The notes under the pieces were generated by a model, which was not told the origin of the DNA, did no database searches, and worked only from the letters and a program-made list of their open reading frames with translations. Made by a program: the position numbers and the translations under genes. Below are positions 1 through 7,428 of a stretch of DNA of 13,570 nt, piece after piece (positions within the stretch are counted from its first letter, which is position 1; each line of letters opens with the position of its first letter). The DNA comes from an uncultured Prevotella sp. (GTDB lineage: Bacteria; Bacteroidota; Bacteroidia; Bacteroidales; Bacteroidaceae), in assembly GCA_938018155.1 (NCBI GenBank), contig CALIIG010000267.1, positions 1-13,570 of the forward strand. The letters run 5' to 3'.

Positions 1-539
1 AGATGCGGCTATACGACAATCAGCTGCAGCTCTCAGGCGAACAGGAAAAAGCCCTAAACGCACAGTTGAGGCCGCATTTGGGACTGTTTGCGCAAGGCTA
101 TTATGGCTATCCGGGGCTTAATATTTTTGAAGACATGATGCGTCACAGGTGGAGCCTGAACGGTATTGTGGGCGTAAAGCTGTCGTGGAATGTTGGCGCG
201 CTCTATACTTACAGGAACGATAAGGCGAAGTTAAAACTGCAACGCGAACAGATTGAGAACGCGCGGGAGGTGTTCCTGTTCAATAATCGCATGGAAGATA
301 TTCAACAAAAAGAGAACGTTGCGCGGTATCGGAACATGATGCAGCGCGATAACGAAATCATCAACTTGCGTACGCACATTCGGAAGGCGGCAGAATCGAA
401 ACTGGTGCATGGCATTATCGATGTGAACAGCCTGCTTAAAGAAATCAACAATGAGAGCGCAGCCAGGACGCAGCAGGCCATACACGAGATTGAAATGCTT
501 AAAGAAATGTACAACTTAAAGTTTACAAACAACGAATAA
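1..539 (+). CDS. TolC-family outer membrane efflux protein, C-terminal part
   Basis: The reading frame is open from the left edge and ends at 537-539, so only the last ~179 residues of the gene are visible; the ATG at position 3 is an internal methionine, not a start. The visible part begins with a beta-strand pair typical of the second TolC hairpin (RPHLGLFAQGYYGYPG, then WSLNGIVGVKLSWNVG, where the 'G-x-K-L-S-W-N-x-G' pattern is characteristic of Bacteroidetes efflux channels). It then continues as a long charged alpha-helical stretch (KAKLKLQREQIENAREV onward) that would complete the periplasmic barrel. Role by family: trimeric outer-membrane exit duct for a tripartite pump. The adaptor gene starts 14 nt after its stop and the ABC genes follow, so this is the channel of the same exporter. 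There is no lipoprotein or signal information because the N-terminus is outside the window. Confidence 0.9.
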   Translation, partial: MRLYDNQLQLSGEQEKALNAQLRPHLGLFAQGYYGYPGLNIFEDMMRHRWSLNGIVGVKLSWNVGALYTYRNDKAKLKLQREQIENAREVFLFNNRMEDIQQKENVARYRNMMQRDNEIINLRTHIRKAAESKLVHGIIDVNSLLKEINNESAARTQQAIHEIEMLKEMYNLKFTNNE

Positions 540-553
540 AACAACAAAAGGAT

Positions 554-1570
554 ATGAAAAAACTTCTATTATTGGCAGGGGTTGCCTTAACAATGGCATC
601 GTGTGGAAAGGATAAGAAGGATTACGACGCTACGGGAACATTCGAGGCTGCCGAAGTAACCGTGTCGGCAGAATCGGCCGGACAGCTCGAAAGCTTTGTG
701 GTAACCGAAGGCCAAATACTAAAAAACGGACAGACAGTAGGACAGATTGATGCCCGGCTGCTTACCCTGAAGCGCAACCAGCTGGCAGCCAACAACGACC
801 AATTGGCCGCTACACACGGACAGTTGGCAGCGAATAAACGCCAGCTGGCTGCCAGCAGGCAGGCTACAAGCAGCCGTCAACTCGATTTGAAAAAGCAATT
901 AGCGGCTATCCGTCAGCAAATCATGAACCAGCAACGTGAGCGTCAACGCTTTGCAGAACTGTTGAAAGACGGTGCCGTTGCACGCAAACAGGTTGACGAT
1001 ATTGATTATCAGATACAGGTATTGCAGAAGCAACTCGCAGCCACCGAAGAGCAGATAGCCGGCCAGAACGCCTCTCTGGCCGAACAAAACAAAGGTATTG
1101 CCGCACAGATGGAAGGCATCGACGCACAGCAGGCCGGCATCAACGCGCAGCAAGCAGGCGTGCGTTCGCAGCAGGCACAGCTTGAAAACCAAATAGCTCA
1201 CACCTGTGTGAAGAGCCCTATAACGGGAATAGTATTGGAGAAATATGTGGAAAGGGGAGAATTTGTTGCTGTAGGGAAGCCGCTTTTTAAGATTGCCGAC
1301 ACACGAACCATGTTTATTCGTGCCTACGTTACTTCCGACCAGCTGAAGAGTGTCAGGCTTGGACAGAAAGTAAAAGTGATGGCCGACTACGGGAAAGGCG
1401 ACAAAAAGACCTACGAAGGCAAGGTAACATGGATTTCGAACAGGTCGGAATTTACGCCCAAAACAATTGTTACCGACGACGAACGGGCCGATTTGGTTTA
1501 TGCCATTAAAATACAATTCCGGAACGATGGCTATGTAAAAATCGGGATGTATGGTGAAGTAAAGTTTTAG
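554..1570 (+). CDS. HlyD/YbhG-type periplasmic adaptor lipoprotein of an ABC efflux pump
   Basis: 338 residues. A type II signal peptide with lipobox M-A-S-C puts the lipid-bearing cysteine at residue 17, followed by GKDKKD. Residues ~25-66 and ~221-249 (SPITGIVLEKYVERGEFVAV) form the two halves of a lipoyl/barrel-sandwich domain, and ~253-338 the beta-barrel and membrane-proximal part. Between them is a long coiled-coil hairpin (~67-216). The turn around 132-149 (RFAELLKDGAVARKQVDD) resembles the conserved adaptor tip that touches TolC, with Ala143 where Ser is usual. The hairpin is made of near-perfect heptads: four QLAA-type units at 76-103 and five G-I-x-A-Q-x-x-type units at 181-215. By family it bridges the inner-membrane ABC transporter and the outer-membrane channel. 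The order channel-adaptor-ATPase-permease-permease matches ybhG-F-S-R-like operons. The substrate cannot be read from the sequence. Confidence 0.9.
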   Translation: MKKLLLLAGVALTMASCGKDKKDYDATGTFEAAEVTVSAESAGQLESFVVTEGQILKNGQTVGQIDARLLTLKRNQLAANNDQLAATHGQLAANKRQLAASRQATSSRQLDLKKQLAAIRQQIMNQQRERQRFAELLKDGAVARKQVDDIDYQIQVLQKQLAATEEQIAGQNASLAEQNKGIAAQMEGIDAQQAGINAQQAGVRSQQAQLENQIAHTCVKSPITGIVLEKYVERGEFVAVGKPLFKIADTRTMFIRAYVTSDQLKSVRLGQKVKVMADYGKGDKKTYEGKVTWISNRSEFTPKTIVTDDERADLVYAIKIQFRNDGYVKIGMYGEVKF

Positions 1571-1579
1571 TTGTAGCCG

Positions 1580-3058
1580 ATGAACGCAATAGAAGTAAAT
1601 CATATCTCTAGGCGATATGGCAGGGTTGAGGCCCTGCATGACGTGAGTTTCGCGGTAAAAAAAGGCGAAATTTTCGGCATAATAGGTCCTGATGGTGCCG
1701 GCAAAACGTCGTTGTATCGCATACTTTGCACGCTTTTGCTCCCTGATGAAGGTACGGCAACGGTCGACGGATACGACGTTGCCAGGCAACTAAATGATAT
1801 AAGAAAGCGGGTAGGATACATGCCCGGGCGGTTCTCTTTATATCAGGATTTAACCGTCGAAGAGAACTTACGCTTCTTCGCTACGCTCTTTGGGACAACG
1901 GTAGAAGCGAATGATGATGCCATCAAAGCGATTTATTCGCAGATTGAACCTTTCAAAAACCGCAGGGCAGGAGCCTTGTCGGGCGGAATGAAACAGAAGC
2001 TGGCACTCTGTTGTGCGCTCGTACACCGGCCCGGAATACTGTTTTTAGACGAACCCACAACGGGCGTCGACCCCGTTAGTCGCAAGGAGTTTTGGGAGAT
2101 ACTTGCGCAATTAAAACAGAGCGGAATAACCATTGTGGCTTCCACACCGTATTTGGATGAGGTGAGATGTTGCGAACGAGTGGCTTTCCTATCCGAAGGA
2201 AAGGTCAGGGGAATTGGTTCGCCCGATGCTGTTCTTACAGAGTTTAAAGACATATTCAACCCTCCCGGCATTGAGCGCGGCCGTCATAATGGCGATAATA
2301 ATAAGGTGGAGAAGGTGGCCGAAAACGTCATTGAGGTAGAACATTTGGTAAAGGCTTTCGGCAGTTTTCGCGCCGTCGACGACATATCTTTCACCGTAAA
2401 GAAAGGCGAAATATTCGGTTTTCTGGGTGCCAACGGGGCAGGAAAAACCACCGCCATGCACATGCTCACGGGTCTCAGCCAGCCTACAGGCGGAACGGGG
2501 CGCGTTGTAGGCTACGACATCCGTACCGAATTTGAGCAGATAAAAAAGCACATTGGCTACATGAGTCAGAAGTTTTCGCTCTATGAAGACCTCACAGTGG
2601 CCGAAAATATCAGCCTGTTTGCAGGCATATACGGCATGAACGACGATGAGATAAAACGCAAAACCAACGACCTTCTTCAGCGTTTGAACTTCACCGAACA
2701 TCGTAACACGCTGGTTTCGAGCCTGCCTTTGGGTTGGAAACAGAAGCTGGCTTTCTCAGTAAGCATATTTCATTCGCCCGGCATTGTGTTCTTAGACGAG
2801 CCGACGGGCGGTGTTGACCCCGCCACACGCCGACAGTTTTGGGAGCTGATTTACGATGCAGCCCGGCGCGGAATAACCGTTTTCGTGACCACTCACTATA
2901 TGGATGAAGCCGAGTATTGCGACCGAATATCCATCATGGTCGACGGGAAGATTAAGGCTCTCGGCACGCCCGGCGAGTTGAAACAAAAGCTAAATCAGCC
3001 CGATATGGACCATGTCTTCACATCTTTGGCCCGACAGGCCAAGCGCAGTTCAGATTAA
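1580..3058 (+). CDS. Fused double ABC ATPase of the efflux pump (YbhF type)
   Basis: 492 residues with two complete nucleotide-binding domains in tandem. NBD1: Walker A GPDGAGKT (36-43), signature LSGGMKQ (133-139), Walker B ILFLDEP (153-159). NBD2: Walker A GANGAGKT (283-290), Q-loop Gln330, signature-position LPLGWKQ (382-388), Walker B IVFLDEP (402-408), switch His439 in VTTHYMDEAE. A ~35-residue linker (about 222-257) joins them; it is shorter than I recall for E. coli YbhF (578 residues). The GPDGAGKT P-loop and LPLG(W/F)KQ signature are YbhF-like. NBD1 has Gly83 at the Q-loop position (GYMPGRFSLY) and Pro190 at the switch-His position (STPYLDE). The start lies 9 nt after the adaptor stop. 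It would power the two downstream permeases from the cytoplasm. The fusion is a family trait, not a frameshift: the frame is continuous. Confidence 0.93.
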   Translation: MNAIEVNHISRRYGRVEALHDVSFAVKKGEIFGIIGPDGAGKTSLYRILCTLLLPDEGTATVDGYDVARQLNDIRKRVGYMPGRFSLYQDLTVEENLRFFATLFGTTVEANDDAIKAIYSQIEPFKNRRAGALSGGMKQKLALCCALVHRPGILFLDEPTTGVDPVSRKEFWEILAQLKQSGITIVASTPYLDEVRCCERVAFLSEGKVRGIGSPDAVLTEFKDIFNPPGIERGRHNGDNNKVEKVAENVIEVEHLVKAFGSFRAVDDISFTVKKGEIFGFLGANGAGKTTAMHMLTGLSQPTGGTGRVVGYDIRTEFEQIKKHIGYMSQKFSLYEDLTVAENISLFAGIYGMNDDEIKRKTNDLLQRLNFTEHRNTLVSSLPLGWKQKLAFSVSIFHSPGIVFLDEPTGGVDPATRRQFWELIYDAARRGITVFVTTHYMDEAEYCDRISIMVDGKIKALGTPGELKQKLNQPDMDHVFTSLARQAKRSSD

Positions 3059-3098
3059 CCAGCAGGCCATGCTGCAAATAACGAATATCCCATACACA

Positions 3099-4157
3099 AT
3101 GAAGCAGCTTATATCATTTATTATTAAGGAGACGAAACACATTGTACGCGACAAGCGAACCATGCTCATTCTCTTTGGAATGCCCGTCATCATGATGCTT
3201 CTTTTCGGTTATGCCATTACCAATGACATAAAGAATGTGCGGACGGTAATTGTGATGAGCAATGCCGGTTACGACGCGCAGCAGGCAGCAGACCGCCTTT
3301 CGGCATCGGAGAATTTTACCATAACGCAGGTTGTTGCCACGCCTGCCGATGCTCAAAAAGCCATTAGAAACCAGAAAGCCGACATGGCAATTGTGTTTCA
3401 TAAAGATTATGATAGCAGCCGGTTGGCGATGCAATTCATTGTAGATGGCTCCGACCCGAACATGGCACAACAATGGACAAATTATGCCCGGGCGGTTATC
3501 ACCAACCGGGATGGCGGCATGGTAAACACGAAACTTTTGTACAATCCGCAGATGAAGTCGGCCTACAACTTCGTCCCTGCCATCATGGGAACCCTGCTGA
3601 TGCTGGTGTGTGCCATGATGACATCGATATCAATTGTTCGCGAAAAGGAAAAGGGAACGATGGAAGTATTGCTGGTTTCGCCCGTGCGCCCGCTGATGAT
3701 TATCGTTGCCAAGGTCATACCCTACTTGGTTCTGGCCTTTATTATCCTGATCGTTATTCTGCTCATGGCCAGCTTTGTGCTCGGCGTTCCCGTACAAGGC
3801 TCGCTGTTTTGGATATTCATTATGTCTACAATCTACATTTTATTGGCGTTGTCGTTGGGCCTGCTCGTCTCCAGCATTGCCAAAACCCAGCTGGCAGCCT
3901 TGCTCATGTCGGCCATGTTGTTGCTCATGCCCATCGTAATGCTTTCGGGAATGATATTTCCTATCGAGTCGATGCCAAAGATATTGCAATATGTTTCGGC
4001 CATTATCCCCACACGATACTATACCAGTGCCATGCGCAAACTGATGATTATGGGCGTCGGAGTGGATCAGGTTCTGCACGAAATGATGATACTAATCTGC
4101 ATGCTTGCCGGTTTGCTCACCCTGTCATTATCGAAGTTTAACCAACGATTGGAATAA
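3099..4157 (+). CDS. ABC-2 type permease of the efflux pump (YbhS type)
   Basis: 352 residues from the ATG at 3099 (MKQLISFIIKETKHIVRDKR). The frame is open back to an ATG at 3012, but that start would overlap the ATPase gene by 47 nt and add a non-membrane leader unlike the family, so 3099 is preferred; an ATG at 3069 is also possible. Predicted membrane helices: ~22-39, 157-179, 200-224, 236-258, 262-288 and 328-345, with a large extracytoplasmic domain (~42-155) between the first two. This is the layout of the ABC2_membrane_3 group. The cytoplasmic coupling motif REKEKGTMEVLLVSPV sits at 181-196. It pairs with the next gene to form a heterodimeric membrane channel driven by the fused ATPase. 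There is no obvious ribosome site, as is usual in Bacteroidetes. Confidence 0.9.
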   Translation: MKQLISFIIKETKHIVRDKRTMLILFGMPVIMMLLFGYAITNDIKNVRTVIVMSNAGYDAQQAADRLSASENFTITQVVATPADAQKAIRNQKADMAIVFHKDYDSSRLAMQFIVDGSDPNMAQQWTNYARAVITNRDGGMVNTKLLYNPQMKSAYNFVPAIMGTLLMLVCAMMTSISIVREKEKGTMEVLLVSPVRPLMIIVAKVIPYLVLAFIILIVILLMASFVLGVPVQGSLFWIFIMSTIYILLALSLGLLVSSIAKTQLAALLMSAMLLLMPIVMLSGMIFPIESMPKILQYVSAIIPTRYYTSAMRKLMIMGVGVDQVLHEMMILICMLAGLLTLSLSKFNQRLE

Positions 4158-4162
4158 GATTT

Positions 4163-5248
4163 ATGACACTAAAATACCTTTTACGAAAAGAGTTTACGCA
4201 AATACGGCGCAACTCTTTCCTCCCACGCCTCATTGTCATGTTCCCTATCATGATCATGTGTATTATGCCCTGGGTGATGAATATGGAGGTAAAGAACGTG
4301 GTTGTTGACGTGGTTGACAACGACCGCTCCACGCAATCGCAACAGTTGGTGCATGAAATGGCAGCCAGTAAATACTTTATTTTCCACGGACAACAGCCTT
4401 CTTACGCCGCCGCACTTAATGATATTGAGCACTCGCAGGCCGATATTGTGGTGGTTATTCCGCAGCATTACAGCCGCAATATTGCCCTGGGCAACAAGCC
4501 GCAGGTGCTAATCGCAGCCAATGCAGTGAATGGAACCAAAGGCTCTATTGGCTCTGTCTATCTCTCACAAATGGTAACGGCAAACGCTGTACCTGCTGTT
4601 CAGGCTATGCAATCGGAGGTATCGACGTTCTATCTCTTTAACAGGAACCTCAGTTTCAAACGTTTTATGATTCCCGCTCTGTTTGCCATCGTGATGATGA
4701 TGATGACAGGCTTCCTGCCCACGCTGAATATTGTGGGTGAGAAGGAGGCGGGAACGATTGAACAAATCAACGTTACGCCCGTGAGCAAATGGGCTTTTAT
4801 ACTGGCCAAACTGATACCATACTGGTTGATGGCCTTCTTTATCGTGACGGTTTGCCTGCTGTTGGCGTGGGCCTTGTACGGCCTGACGCCTGTGGGTAAC
4901 GTCGCACTCATCTATCTGTTGGCCATGCTTCTGGCCATCTTCTTTTCGTCTTTCGGCCTGATTATCTCCAACTATTCCGATACCATGCAGCAGGCTGTGC
5001 TCGTGATGTGGTTCTTTGTGGTGATACTTTTATTGCTTTCAGGGCTCTTCACTCCTACGCGTTCTATGCCGTCGGCTGTTTATCTCACAACCTATATCAA
5101 CCCTGTAAGCTACTTCATTGAAGCTGTGCGCACGGTGTTTATTCGCGGAGGCGGCCTGCAAAGCATCCTGCATCAGGTGCTCGCTCTCCTTGCCATTGGC
5201 CTGTTCATGGGCGGATGGGCGGTTCAAAGTTATAAGAAAAACCATTAA
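4163..5248 (+). CDS. ABC-2 type permease of the efflux pump (YbhR type)
   Basis: 361 residues; the ATG lies 5 nt after the stop of the previous permease, implying translational coupling. Same layout as its neighbour: an N-terminal helix (~21-40), a periplasmic domain (~42-165), then five helices (~166-190, 209-236, 245-269, 274-296, 333-352) and a short basic tail (SYKKNH). The coupling motif GEKEAGTIEQINVTPV at 192-207 matches the REKEKGTMEVL motif of the upstream permease, so the two are paralogues forming a heterodimer. It is the last gene of the exporter operon; a separate promoter begins about 50 nt downstream. Family members have been linked to drug or cation resistance, but the substrate here is unknown. 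Confidence 0.9.
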   Translation: MTLKYLLRKEFTQIRRNSFLPRLIVMFPIMIMCIMPWVMNMEVKNVVVDVVDNDRSTQSQQLVHEMAASKYFIFHGQQPSYAAALNDIEHSQADIVVVIPQHYSRNIALGNKPQVLIAANAVNGTKGSIGSVYLSQMVTANAVPAVQAMQSEVSTFYLFNRNLSFKRFMIPALFAIVMMMMTGFLPTLNIVGEKEAGTIEQINVTPVSKWAFILAKLIPYWLMAFFIVTVCLLLAWALYGLTPVGNVALIYLLAMLLAIFFSSFGLIISNYSDTMQQAVLVMWFFVVILLLLSGLFTPTRSMPSAVYLTTYINPVSYFIEAVRTVFIRGGGLQSILHQVLALLAIGLFMGGWAVQSYKKNH

Positions 5249-5295
5249 ACCGCATCACGGCCGAGGCTGGTCTATGCTTCGGTTTCCCCGCCTTT

Positions 5296-5327
5296 TTTGC
5301 CTGTTGGCGAAAAAATGGCTACCTTTG
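5296..5327 (+). promoter_or_regulatory. Bacteroidetes-type promoter of the MATE gene
   Basis: A -33-like TTTG (5296-5299) and a perfect -7 box TACCTTTG (5320-5327; consensus TAnnTTTG) are separated by 20 nt, the expected spacing. Transcription would start near 5332-5334, giving a ~12-nt leader before the ATG at 5346. This indicates the MATE gene is not simply the last gene of the ABC operon. Confidence 0.7.
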
Positions 5328-5345
5328 TGCCATTAATTTTTCCCC

Positions 5346-6746
5346 ATGCTGAACGGTAAGAAAACCGAAAAACTGTTGGCCTGCATACGTGAAGGGCAGG
5401 AAATGACGACGCGCGAAAAGTTCAATCTTATCGTTGAGCTTAGTATTCCGTCCATGTTAGCCCAAATTTCAATGGTGCTGATGTTCTTCATTGATGCCGC
5501 CATGGTGGGCCATTTAGGCTCGGCGGCCTCGGCGTCGATAGGCTTGATTGAGAGCACGCTGTGGCTTGTCGGCTCGGTAATGAGTGCTTCAGCAATAGGC
5601 TTCGCGGTGCAGGTGGCCCACTTTATCGGCGCAGGCGATTTTGCACAGGCCCGTCAGGTGTTTCGCCACGCACTGGTTTTCGGTCTGGTGTTCAGCGTTG
5701 TCATGTTGCTTGCAGGCGTGGCCGTGCACAAGCCGCTGCCCTTCTGGCTGAAAGGTGGTGCCGATATTGCCCCCATGGCCTCGTCATATTTCCTTGTATT
5801 TTCGTTTACACTGCCTTTCATGATGGGTTATCATCTGATGGCTGACATGCTGAAAAGCTCGGGCGACATGCGCACGCCGAGCTTCCTGAGCATCATGATG
5901 TGCTGCCTCGACGTGGCTTTCAACTACCTGTTTATTTATATTCTGCACCTCGGCGTAACCGGTGCGGCTCTCGGAACCATGTGTGCTTACGTGGTGACGG
6001 TGGTGCCGATGGCCCGGCAGGCCATGTGGAAGAACCATGTTCTGGCCCTCCGGCTCGACACGGTAAGGTTTGAATGGGTGTGGGATTATATACGGAACGC
6101 CCTGAAGATTTCGCTGCCCGTTGCCGTACAATCGGTGCTGATGAGCGGTGCACAAGTGGTTTCTACCCGAATCGTTGCACCGCTGGGCAACGTGGCCATC
6201 GCCGCCAACTCGTTCGCAATTACGGCCGAAAGCCTGTGCTATATGCCGGGTTACGGTATCGGCGACGCTGCTTCGACGCTTGTCGGGCAGACATTTGGGG
6301 CGGGCCGTAAGGCGTTATGCCGCAGCTTTGCCTACATGACGATAGGCGTTGGCATGGCTGTAATGGCCTTCATGGGGCTGGTGATGTATGTGTTTGCACC
6401 CGAAATGATAGGTTTTTTGTCGCCTGTCGATGCTATCCGCCAACTGGGAACGGGCGTGCTTCGCATCGAAGCCTTTGCCGAACCGTTCTTTGCAGCCAGC
6501 ATCGTTAGCTACAGCGTGTGCGTGGGAGCTGGCGATACCGTGCGCCCTGCGGCCATGAATCTGGCGTCGATGTGGTGCGTGCGCCTCACTCTGGCCTGGG
6601 TTCTCGCGCAACAATACGGCCTGCGCGGCGTATGGATAGCGATGGCCGTTGAGCTTACTTTCCGCGGCATCATCTTCCTTACCCGTATTGCCCGCGGAGG
6701 GTGGCTGGCGAAAATAAAACCCTCCGGTTCCGTTCCCGTTTCCTGA
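5346..6746 (+). CDS. MATE-family multidrug/cation efflux transporter
   Basis: 466 residues, typical MATE length, with about 12 hydrophobic segments in two homologous halves. N-half signature: SIPSMLAQISMVLMFFIDAA then MVGHLGS (residues ~33-59). C-half signature: AANSFAITAESLCYMPGYGI then GDAASTLVGQTFGAGRK (~286-322), the classic 'stlVGQ..GAG' block. Members exchange Na+ or H+ for cationic drugs or metabolites across the inner membrane. The ATG at 5346 fits the promoter just upstream; an internal ATG at 5403 (MTTREKFNLIV) would give 447 residues and is also plausible, because the first 19 residues are not membrane-like. The gene follows an ABC exporter on the same strand but has its own promoter, so co-regulation is not shown. 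The stop is directly followed by T-rich sequence and the repeat array. Confidence 0.93.
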   Translation: MLNGKKTEKLLACIREGQEMTTREKFNLIVELSIPSMLAQISMVLMFFIDAAMVGHLGSAASASIGLIESTLWLVGSVMSASAIGFAVQVAHFIGAGDFAQARQVFRHALVFGLVFSVVMLLAGVAVHKPLPFWLKGGADIAPMASSYFLVFSFTLPFMMGYHLMADMLKSSGDMRTPSFLSIMMCCLDVAFNYLFIYILHLGVTGAALGTMCAYVVTVVPMARQAMWKNHVLALRLDTVRFEWVWDYIRNALKISLPVAVQSVLMSGAQVVSTRIVAPLGNVAIAANSFAITAESLCYMPGYGIGDAASTLVGQTFGAGRKALCRSFAYMTIGVGMAVMAFMGLVMYVFAPEMIGFLSPVDAIRQLGTGVLRIEAFAEPFFAASIVSYSVCVGAGDTVRPAAMNLASMWCVRLTLAWVLAQQYGLRGVWIAMAVELTFRGIIFLTRIARGGWLAKIKPSGSVPVS

Positions 6747-6764
6747 TTTTTTTATGCTGTTTTT

Positions 6765-7055
6765 GCGTTTATGCTACTATCGCGTTGCGTTTATGCCGTA
6801 ATTGCGTTGCGTTTACGGCGTAAAGGGGGGTGCGTTTACGGTGTAAACGGGTTGCCTTTACGGTGTAATTACCGTGCCTTTACGGCATAATTGTTTGGGC
6901 ATTACGGCGTAGTGGCAAGTGTTTTGTGGTGTGCGTAACATACCTGCTAATCAGCAAGTTACAAATATAAAAAAGCCATTGTGCCGCAATCGCGTTTCAA
7001 TTGTGCCGTAATGGTTTTGCGTTTACGCCGTAATGGCAAAGCGTTTTCGGCGTAA
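6765..7055. repeat. Degenerate 22-bp-period array of near-palindromes (core TTAC-NNN-GTAA)
   Basis: Consensus 15-mer GCGTTTACGGCGTAA. Block 1 units start at 6765 (degenerate), 6787, 6809, 6832, 6854, 6876 and 6898, with a very weak eighth near 6919; steps are 22, 22, 23, 22, 22 and 22. Block 2 units start at 6975, 6997, 7019 and 7041, all exactly 22 apart. The blocks are 77 bp apart (6898 to 6975), that is 3.5 periods. The best units contain an inverted repeat such as GTTTAC-GGT-GTAAAC (6834-6848 region) or TTACGCCGTAA (7023-7033). Spacers of ~7 nt are less conserved but often end in GTT. The array lies between the convergent MATE gene and small-protein operon, after both stop codons. It contains no plausible gene. 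The spacers are too short and the repeats too degenerate for CRISPR. I do not recognise the family; 22 bp is about two helical turns, which suits a protein lining up on one DNA face. Confidence 0.85.
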
Positions 7056-7319
7056 TCGTGTTTTTGAGTATGTTTTTGAATGTTGTATCAATCTGAAAGA
7101 CACGTTTTCAGGTCTGCCTTTCTTCATTGTGGGCGGAGAGGAATAAAAGCCGGGAAAATTTGTTATAGCGGTTTGCACCGATACGCGTTATAGCCTGAAC
7201 CGCTTGTGGCGGTCACATAGCGGTAAACCGTTCGTGCAGGTATTGAACGGTAAAATTATAAAAATGGTTTTTACAGAAGCCCCGAAAATGAATATTTGCA
7301 AAGCGTGCGGGCGTGATGT
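7056..7319. other. Gene-free stretch with AGCGGT inverted repeats
   Basis: No supported gene. It holds GTTATAGC twice (7162-7169 and 7187-7194, 25 bp apart); a perfect 7-bp inverted repeat AGCGGTT (7167-7173) / AACCGCT (7198-7204) with a 24-nt loop; a third AGCGGT at 7219-7224; a hairpin ACCGC/GCGGT (7199-7203/7209-7213); and the short palindrome CGGTAAACCG (7221-7230). This is a second motif family beside the 22-bp array. It could form a structured 3' end for the small-protein operon, since it lies just past that operon's last stop, but no run of T marks a classic terminator. Confidence 0.4.
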
Positions 7320-7427
7320 TTATTTCGTCCGGTTTCGCCGTTCTTCCTTTTTATCTTCAATGCGAAAGTAAATAAGCCATGCTATAAACATCAGTAAAAC
7401 CCCTATTAACATGATATTTGCTGCCAT
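7320..7427 (-). CDS. Very small single-pass membrane protein (35 aa)
   Basis: A short gene: ATG at 7427-7425, stop at 7322-7320. The product starts MAANIMLIGVLLMFIAWLIY and ends in a highly charged cytoplasm-type tail (RIEDKKEERRNRTK). One membrane helix at ~5-21, then the basic/acidic tail. The ATG is only 1 nt beyond the stop of the upstream 69-residue gene, so the two are almost certainly co-transcribed and translationally coupled. A start-to-stop frame with a clean helix plus charged tail, placed tightly behind another small membrane gene, is stronger evidence than length alone. Function unknown; small proteins of this shape often sit beside or regulate larger membrane proteins, but nothing here shows a partner. 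Confidence 0.6.
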   Translation of the reverse strand: MAANIMLIGVLLMFIAWLIYFRIEDKKEERRNRTK

Positions 7428-7428
7428 C

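Noticed and set aside
899..1789. Minus-strand frame (296 codons) opposite the adaptor gene
   Set aside because: Its Leu/Cys/His-rich repeats are the complement of the adaptor's Gln/Ala heptads; no independent evidence.
1580..3058. Two ABC genes joined by a lost stop or sequencing error
   Set aside because: Continuous frame with a linker and YbhF-like differences between halves; tandem fusion is normal for this family.
3012..3098. N-terminal extension of the first permease from the ATG at 3012
   Set aside because: It would overlap the ATPase end by 47 nt and adds a polar leader; the family begins just before the first membrane helix, as with the ATG at 3099.
5247..5285. Terminator after the ABC operon (AAACCG / CGGTTT)
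   Set aside because: Only a 6-bp stem with a ~27-nt loop, overlapping the stop codon, and no T-run directly after; too weak to call.
6765..7055. CRISPR array
   Set aside because: Conserved units are ~15 bp and degenerate, spacers are only ~7 nt and partly conserved, and no cas gene is in the window.
7264..7371. Plus-strand 35-codon frame beginning MVFTEAPKMNICKACGRD
   Set aside because: It overlaps the better supported minus-strand 35-residue gene, has no promoter match, and its second half is just the complement of that gene; the CxxC looks accidental.
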